Positions 59,222 through 64,000 of a DNA stretch of 64,000 bases are shown piece by piece (positions within the stretch are counted from its first letter, which is position 1; each line of letters starts with the position of its first letter). Where the stretch lies: assembly GCA_905183005.1 (NCBI GenBank), contig CAJJDO010000010.1:545865-609864 (forward strand). Direction: 5' to 3'. The DNA is from Paramecium pentaurelia. Taxonomy: Eukaryota; Ciliophora; Oligohymenophorea; Peniculida; Parameciidae. The position numbers were made by a program, and so were the translations under genes. Under the pieces are notes generated by a model, which was given only the letters and a program-made list of their open reading frames with translations, did not search any database and was not told the origin of the DNA.

Positions 59222-62200
59222 TCAAATAATCCCATATTCTTTTAAGATTTAATTAAATTTTTGTAGAGTTTGTTCTGTGTTCTTTTGCACTTTATTTTCA
59301 AAAAAGTTCGCCATATCTTCAGCCTTAGTTATAATAGAATTCTCTATTCCTACAACTTTAGCTACATTAATTCCAAAAGAAGCTTCACATGCTCCTTCCT
59401 TTAATCTATATAGAAATATAACTTTCCCATCTTAAATATAACAAGCCATATGAACATTTGTTACTTCACTAATTAGTTTTGCCTCTTCAACTAGAATTCT
59501 GAAATGAGTTGCAAAAAGCACTCTACATTATATTTTCTTAATAAGATAATGCATAACTGCAGAGGCTATAGCCACACCATCATATGTAGAAGTTCCTCTT
59601 CCTAATTCATCAGTGATAAATAAAGAATTTTAAGTTCCATATTTTAATGGTAATAATGTTTCTTCTAATTCTACATAAAATGTTGATTTTCCTTCCATTA
59701 AATAGTCTTTGGCTCCTATTCTAGTAAATATCCTATCTATTGGAGAGAGTTCCATTTCTTCACATGGAACTGAACATCCAAGTTAAGCTAAGATTGCAAG
59801 AATACAAACCATTCTTAGAGTAGTGCTTTTACCTCCCATATTAGGACCAGTCAATAATTAAAATTTACTAAGCTTTTCTCCCATATCTATTGAATTAGAA
59901 ACAAAATTTATATTGGTTAAACATGGATGTTTGCCTTCTTTAATAACTAATTTAATTTTTTCTGTAGTAAATATTGGCATAGTCATTTTTCCATCTGATG
60001 TATCTCCAAATACACTTAAGGAACATAATGCATCTAGTTCATTTAATATTTTAATAAGAGAATCCCAAACAAATTGATTAGATTGAAAATGCTTGAATAT
60101 GAAATTTCCAAAGGCAGTTAATTATTATTTTTTTAATTCCTCTGCTTATTCTAATTCAGTAACTAAATCCTTAATTTCCTTAGTGATATATCTTTTATAA
60201 CCCTATCTTGAAGAAGTGAATTCAAAATCATCAGGTTTTGACTTTTCTACTAATTCATCTGGAATTTCTATTTCGTATCTAAATTTTGTATGTACATATT
60301 GAATGTTACTATTATTCTTAAATAATGTTTATTTAATTTTTTAGAGAAGATCATCAAGTTTCTATTAAACTAATTCAACTTCAGCAAGTGATTGATCATA
60401 ACTTTCTAAGACTCCTGTAACTGGTTTAGGGATTTCTTTATCTTTATCTTTTTCCTTTTCCCATATAATATATTATTCAAATTCATCTAATTATTCTTAA
60501 ACATTAGGTAATAAACCTCCATTAGCTTCAAAAGTCATCATTTTTTTTAACCTTTCACTTCTAAAGTTAATATTCAATTAACCAAATAATGTTATTTCTT
60601 CCTAAGCAAGTCTCAACATTTTAGTAAGAGTCTTAAATTCTTTTAACCTTTATTCAGATAAATTTTCATAAAATACTGCTTTACTTTCAGATTTGATTGA
60701 GTATTCATAAATTCTACTACATCTTCTTTCAAAATCTGGAAATTATTTAATACTCTATCTAAATAAATCTCTTTCTTTTCTAAATTGACTAATATCACTT
60801 ACCATAGTTTATCTCTCTCTAATCTAATCAACTTAATAAAGAGGTGCACAAACCCATCTTCTTAGTAATCGATGTCCACCAGGAGTAACAGTTTTATTTA
60901 TCACACCAAATAAAGAATAATCTTTTTTTTCTACTAAAGTAGTTGTTTACAAAATCTCTAAATGATACTAAAATAAATAAGTAAATATATTATACAATTG
61001 CTTAACTATCTAATATCATACATTATTATAATGAAAATTCTTCATCATATAATTTGAATTTAGCGCATCCCAAAACTCGATCTAATATTAAGATTTAATT
61101 TAAATAAGTAAATAATCCATTTAAAGCTTATAGAACAACTTAATTATTTTGATAAAATTTAATAGCTGGAGGAAATCCATTTTAATAATATTATTCAAGT
61201 CTAAATAATGCTTTTTTTTCATCCCAATTATCTTTAGATGTTGTTAGATGTGAAATAACACTTTTAATAACAGATCCAGATATCATTTTAGTTATTGGAT
61301 CAGTTGGGGGTAGATTATGTTAATCAATAACTGTTTCTACTGGTCTCATATGAAGTAATAAAGTCTTAAGAGATTCATAATTTTTATCTCTATTTTCAAT
61401 AAATGCAAGTGATATTTTATTTGTTTATCTTTCAAAAATAGCTATTCCATATTCTTCTATTGTATTTGATAAAATTTTCTTTCTTATAACAAGTAAAACC
61501 TTTTCATCAAGATTCATTTATGATTCTCCTTCTTCATATAAATATGTTCCTTTTGTCAATATTTCACTTATTTATCTTTAAACTATTTTATCAGTGTTGC
61601 CTGTTCCACTTTTCTTATTTTAAGCTATTCTTTAATTCATTTACTCTGGTGTTTCTATTTAATCTACTATTGCTACCTTGTATCCATATTCTAATAAAAG
61701 AGCCTTATATTTATGGACTGCTCTTTCTGGAAATCCTGTATGCCTAATATAATAATAATAAATTTAATTACATTTTTCTTCCCATCCAATTTAAATCTAA
61801 ATATTTATTTCCTATATAAGCATCTTCATAAAACAATTCATAAAATTTTCCTAATTTAAAAAATATGATCTTATCAAAATTCTCACTCTTATATTTCCAA
61901 AATTATTGCATACATTTAGTTAATTTATTGAATTCATTTTAAGGTATTAAAAGTGTTGTTGGATCTGCATCTTAAGTTCCATGTAATTTACCACTTTTAT
62001 CTCTTGATGAACCAATAGCTGCCCATTTTGGAGTAACATCATCAAATTCTTCATAAACATTAATTTTATCTGTTGGATGTTTAAAATCTATATTTCCTTA
62101 TTTATTTTCTTAAGAATTATCAAATTCCTCTTCTTCTAATTTTGTAGATTATTTTAAAGTTTTGCCGGATTTATCATATTCTGATTTTTTTTGTTTTTGT

Positions 62201-62604
62201 TATGATTTAGTAATATTTTTTGTATTATCTTATTTTATAAAAACAGCTAATGATTTTTTCTCTTTATTCTTTTCCTAAGAGCCTACAAAAGAAAATTTTT
62301 CAATTTTTAACTCATCTTAATCAAATTCTTTTTTTACTTATTCTTCATCACTATCTATTATATTATTTCTTTTTAATCTGCTTAATTATTATGGCTTATC
62401 TTGTGAATTTTCAATCTATTGTTCTTTAATTACTTTAATTTATTCTTCCTTTTTTATAGAAGTGGCTGGCTTTATATATTAGATTTCAATCTTTTTTTCT
62501 TCTACTTAACTATTAACATTTGACACTTTATTATTATTTAAGTTTGTAGTATCATTCTTTTTCTATGAAGATGTTAAGAACCTTTAAAGTGTTGTTTACT
62601 TCAT
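59222..62604 (-). CDS. MSH6: DNA mismatch repair protein MSH6
   Basis: About 1,090 residues with several small introns. The N-terminus MKQTTLQRFLTSS is a PCNA-interacting (PIP) box, as in other MSH6 proteins, followed by a 200-residue disordered acidic/basic tether. The mismatch-binding domain has the MSH6 motif GKFYELFYEDA (the Phe-X-Glu that stacks on mispairs) and, after a 28-nt intron, HTGFPERAVHKYKALLLEYG. The C-terminal ATPase shows Walker A TGPNMGGKSTTLRMV, then IFTRIGAKDYLMEGKSTF, Walker B LFITDELGRGTSTYDG and the FATHFR switch. It pairs with MSH2 to recognise base mismatches. Start at 62602-62604; TGA at 59222-59224. Confidence 0.96.
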
Positions 62605-62633
62605 TATACCGCGAATTATTTTTATAAAAAAAA
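62605..62633. promoter_or_regulatory. 29-bp shared divergent promoter region (MSH6/SepSecS)
   Basis: Only 29 bases separate the divergent MSH6 and SepSecS start codons. Both N-termini are supported by homology (PIP box on one side, the SepSecS N-terminus on the other). It contains TATA, a GC-rich CCGCG that stands out in this AT-rich DNA, and an A run. Confidence 0.55.
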
Positions 62634-64000
62634 ATGAATTAGTAAAATCTTAAACTATGCTCTGAAATAATTGATGATAAATATGTAAAAATAGCTTCAA
62701 ATTCTCTTAATGCAAAGGAGAAATTGTTTAAATTATTATTATCCTAAAGACAATTACCTGAAGAAGGTTTTGATGATCTTACAATTGAATATTTGCTTAA
62801 TATATTTGCAACTATGGATACTAATAATTTTGTTAACAAAGTAGGTGTTGGAGAAAGAGAAAGCAGAATTTTCTCAGCTCTTGTACAAAAGAGAAATTAT
62901 TATATGGGACATGGAATTGGAAGATCAGGAGATCTAATAGCTAGTCAACCTAAAGCTGCAGGATCTTCTTTAATAGCAAAATTAACAAAACATTTGGCTA
63001 AAGATGCTTTAAAATTAAGTAATTATCAAATTAATGAATTACTTATTGTACCTGTAGCTACAGGAATGGCATTATCACTTTGTTTATTAACATTGAAATC
63101 TCTAAAGCCATAAGCAAAATATGTTTTATGGCCAAGAATAGATTAAAAAACATGTTTAAAATGCATTTAAACAGCTAATCTTATTCCTATTGTAATTGAA
63201 ACAATGATCTAAGATCATGTAGTAACAACTAATTTAGATATTTTAATCTAAAAAATTAATGAAATTGGGCCAGATAATATTGTTTGTGTTTTAAGTACTA
63301 CAAGTTGTTTTGCACCAAGAATTCCTGATAATATTGGAGAAATAGCAAAAATCTGTAAATAATTTTAAATTTATCATGTTGTTAACAATGCATATGGAAT
63401 TTAATGTAATAAAATAGCTAACTCTATTAATTAAGGGTTAGCTTAAGGAACTGTCAATTTAATTGTTTCAAGTTCTGATAAAAATTTTATGGTTCCTGTT
63501 GGGGGAGCTTTGATATATGGTAATGATAAGAAACTCATTAAATAAATTAGTGAATTGTATCCAGGTAGGGCAAGTGCTGCTCCAATTTTAGATTTATTTA
63601 TTACATTTTTATCTATGGGTAGATCAGGTTATTTATAATTATAAAAAGAAAGAGTTGAAAATTATATATATTTTAAAGAGAAACTTTAGATTATTACATA
63701 GAAGATTTCTGAATAAATACTTAATACTCCTAAAAATAGCATATCTATTGGTATAAGTTTAAAGAATTAAAAAATTGATTAGAATAATTAAGATGAAAAA
63801 AATTAAATAACAAAATTAGGAGCTATTTTATATTCAAAAAAGGTTATGGGATCTAGAGTAATTACAAATAAAAAAAATAAAATAGTTTGTGGTATTGAAT
63901 TCAAGAATTATGGAAGTCATTGTGGTAAATACTATAACTTATATTAGATAATTATTTTACACCTTATATTACTGTTGCATGTGCTATAGGTTTAACAAAA
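62634..64000 (+). CDS. SEPSECS: O-phosphoseryl-tRNA(Sec):selenocysteine synthase SepSecS (partial)
   Basis: Starts at the ATG at 62634 and runs off the right edge after about 450 residues; one 23-nt intron is visible near 63925. It converts Sep-tRNA(Sec) to Sec-tRNA(Sec) with selenophosphate. Sequence marks: MDTNNFVNKVGVGERESRIF, HGIGRSGDLIASQPKAAGSS, VPVATGMALSLCLLTLKS, WPRIDQKTCLK, STTSCFAPRIPD, VVNNAYG, and the PLP-lysine motif SSSDKNFMVPVGGALI, then YPGRASAAP. These match eukaryotic SepSecS nearly residue for residue. All active-site parts inside the window look intact. Its presence implies a working selenocysteine pathway in an organism whose only stop is TGA. Confidence 0.95.

Noticed and set aside
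1..64000. CRISPR arrays, insertion sequences, ribosome-binding sites, operons
   Set aside because: None seen. The genetic code, tiny spliceosomal introns and gene content are eukaryotic (ciliate), so bacterial feature types do not apply.

Overview
The window is ciliate macronuclear DNA, almost certainly from Paramecium or a close relative. The evidence is in the reading frames. TAA and TAG fall at glutamine positions throughout conserved proteins (transhydrogenase, MSH6, PEX1, WDR24, SepSecS), and every gene I could close ends in TGA. Coding stretches are interrupted by introns of only about 20-32 nt that begin GTA/GTG/GTT and end TAG/AAG/CAG. Base composition is very AT-rich, genes lie tens to hundreds of bases apart, and there are no bacterial operon signals. 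With the standard code the region looks nearly empty; with the ciliate code I place about 35 protein genes and one tRNA.

Layout. 1-5 kb: minus-strand genes for an arrestin-fold protein (cut by the window edge), a coiled-coil/EF-hand protein and a tandem cyclic-nucleotide-binding protein. 5-15 kb: a small helix-turn-helix-like protein and an EF-hand protein (plus), an ankyrin-bromodomain protein, a calmodulin-like protein and an MFS transporter (minus), a coiled-coil protein and tRNA-Gly(UCC) (plus), then an acylated calcium-dependent protein kinase (minus). 15-23 kb: a divergent pair of secreted orphans, then PEX1 back to back with the GATOR2 subunit WDR24. 23-34 kb: a 1233-residue orphan, a Q/N-rich protein, a hybrid histidine kinase, a small basic protein and a second tandem cNBD protein. 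34-42 kb: an HTH-like orphan, an ARMC9 homologue, the fused mitochondrial NAD(P) transhydrogenase, a Mei2-type RNA-binding protein, a small membrane protein and a BAH-PHD reader. 43-48 kb: two coiled-coil or disordered proteins around an FCP1/SCP-type phosphatase. 48-55 kb: three tandem TauE/SafE-type membrane proteins. 54.8-64 kb: a doubtful multi-exon gene, a cyclic-nucleotide-gated-type K+ channel, MSH6, and the selenocysteine enzyme SepSecS running off the right edge.

The genes are not an operon, but themes recur. Calcium (CDPK, three EF-hand proteins) and cyclic-nucleotide signalling (two tandem cNBD proteins, one channel) fit ciliary and membrane-excitability control; ARMC9 is also a ciliary protein. 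Three divergent gene pairs are separated by only 23-29 bp between start codons. The most unusual lead is a 28-nt TA-bounded insertion in the MFS transporter gene. No intron of the right phase explains it, and removing it restores the family motif, so it may be a retained internal eliminated sequence.
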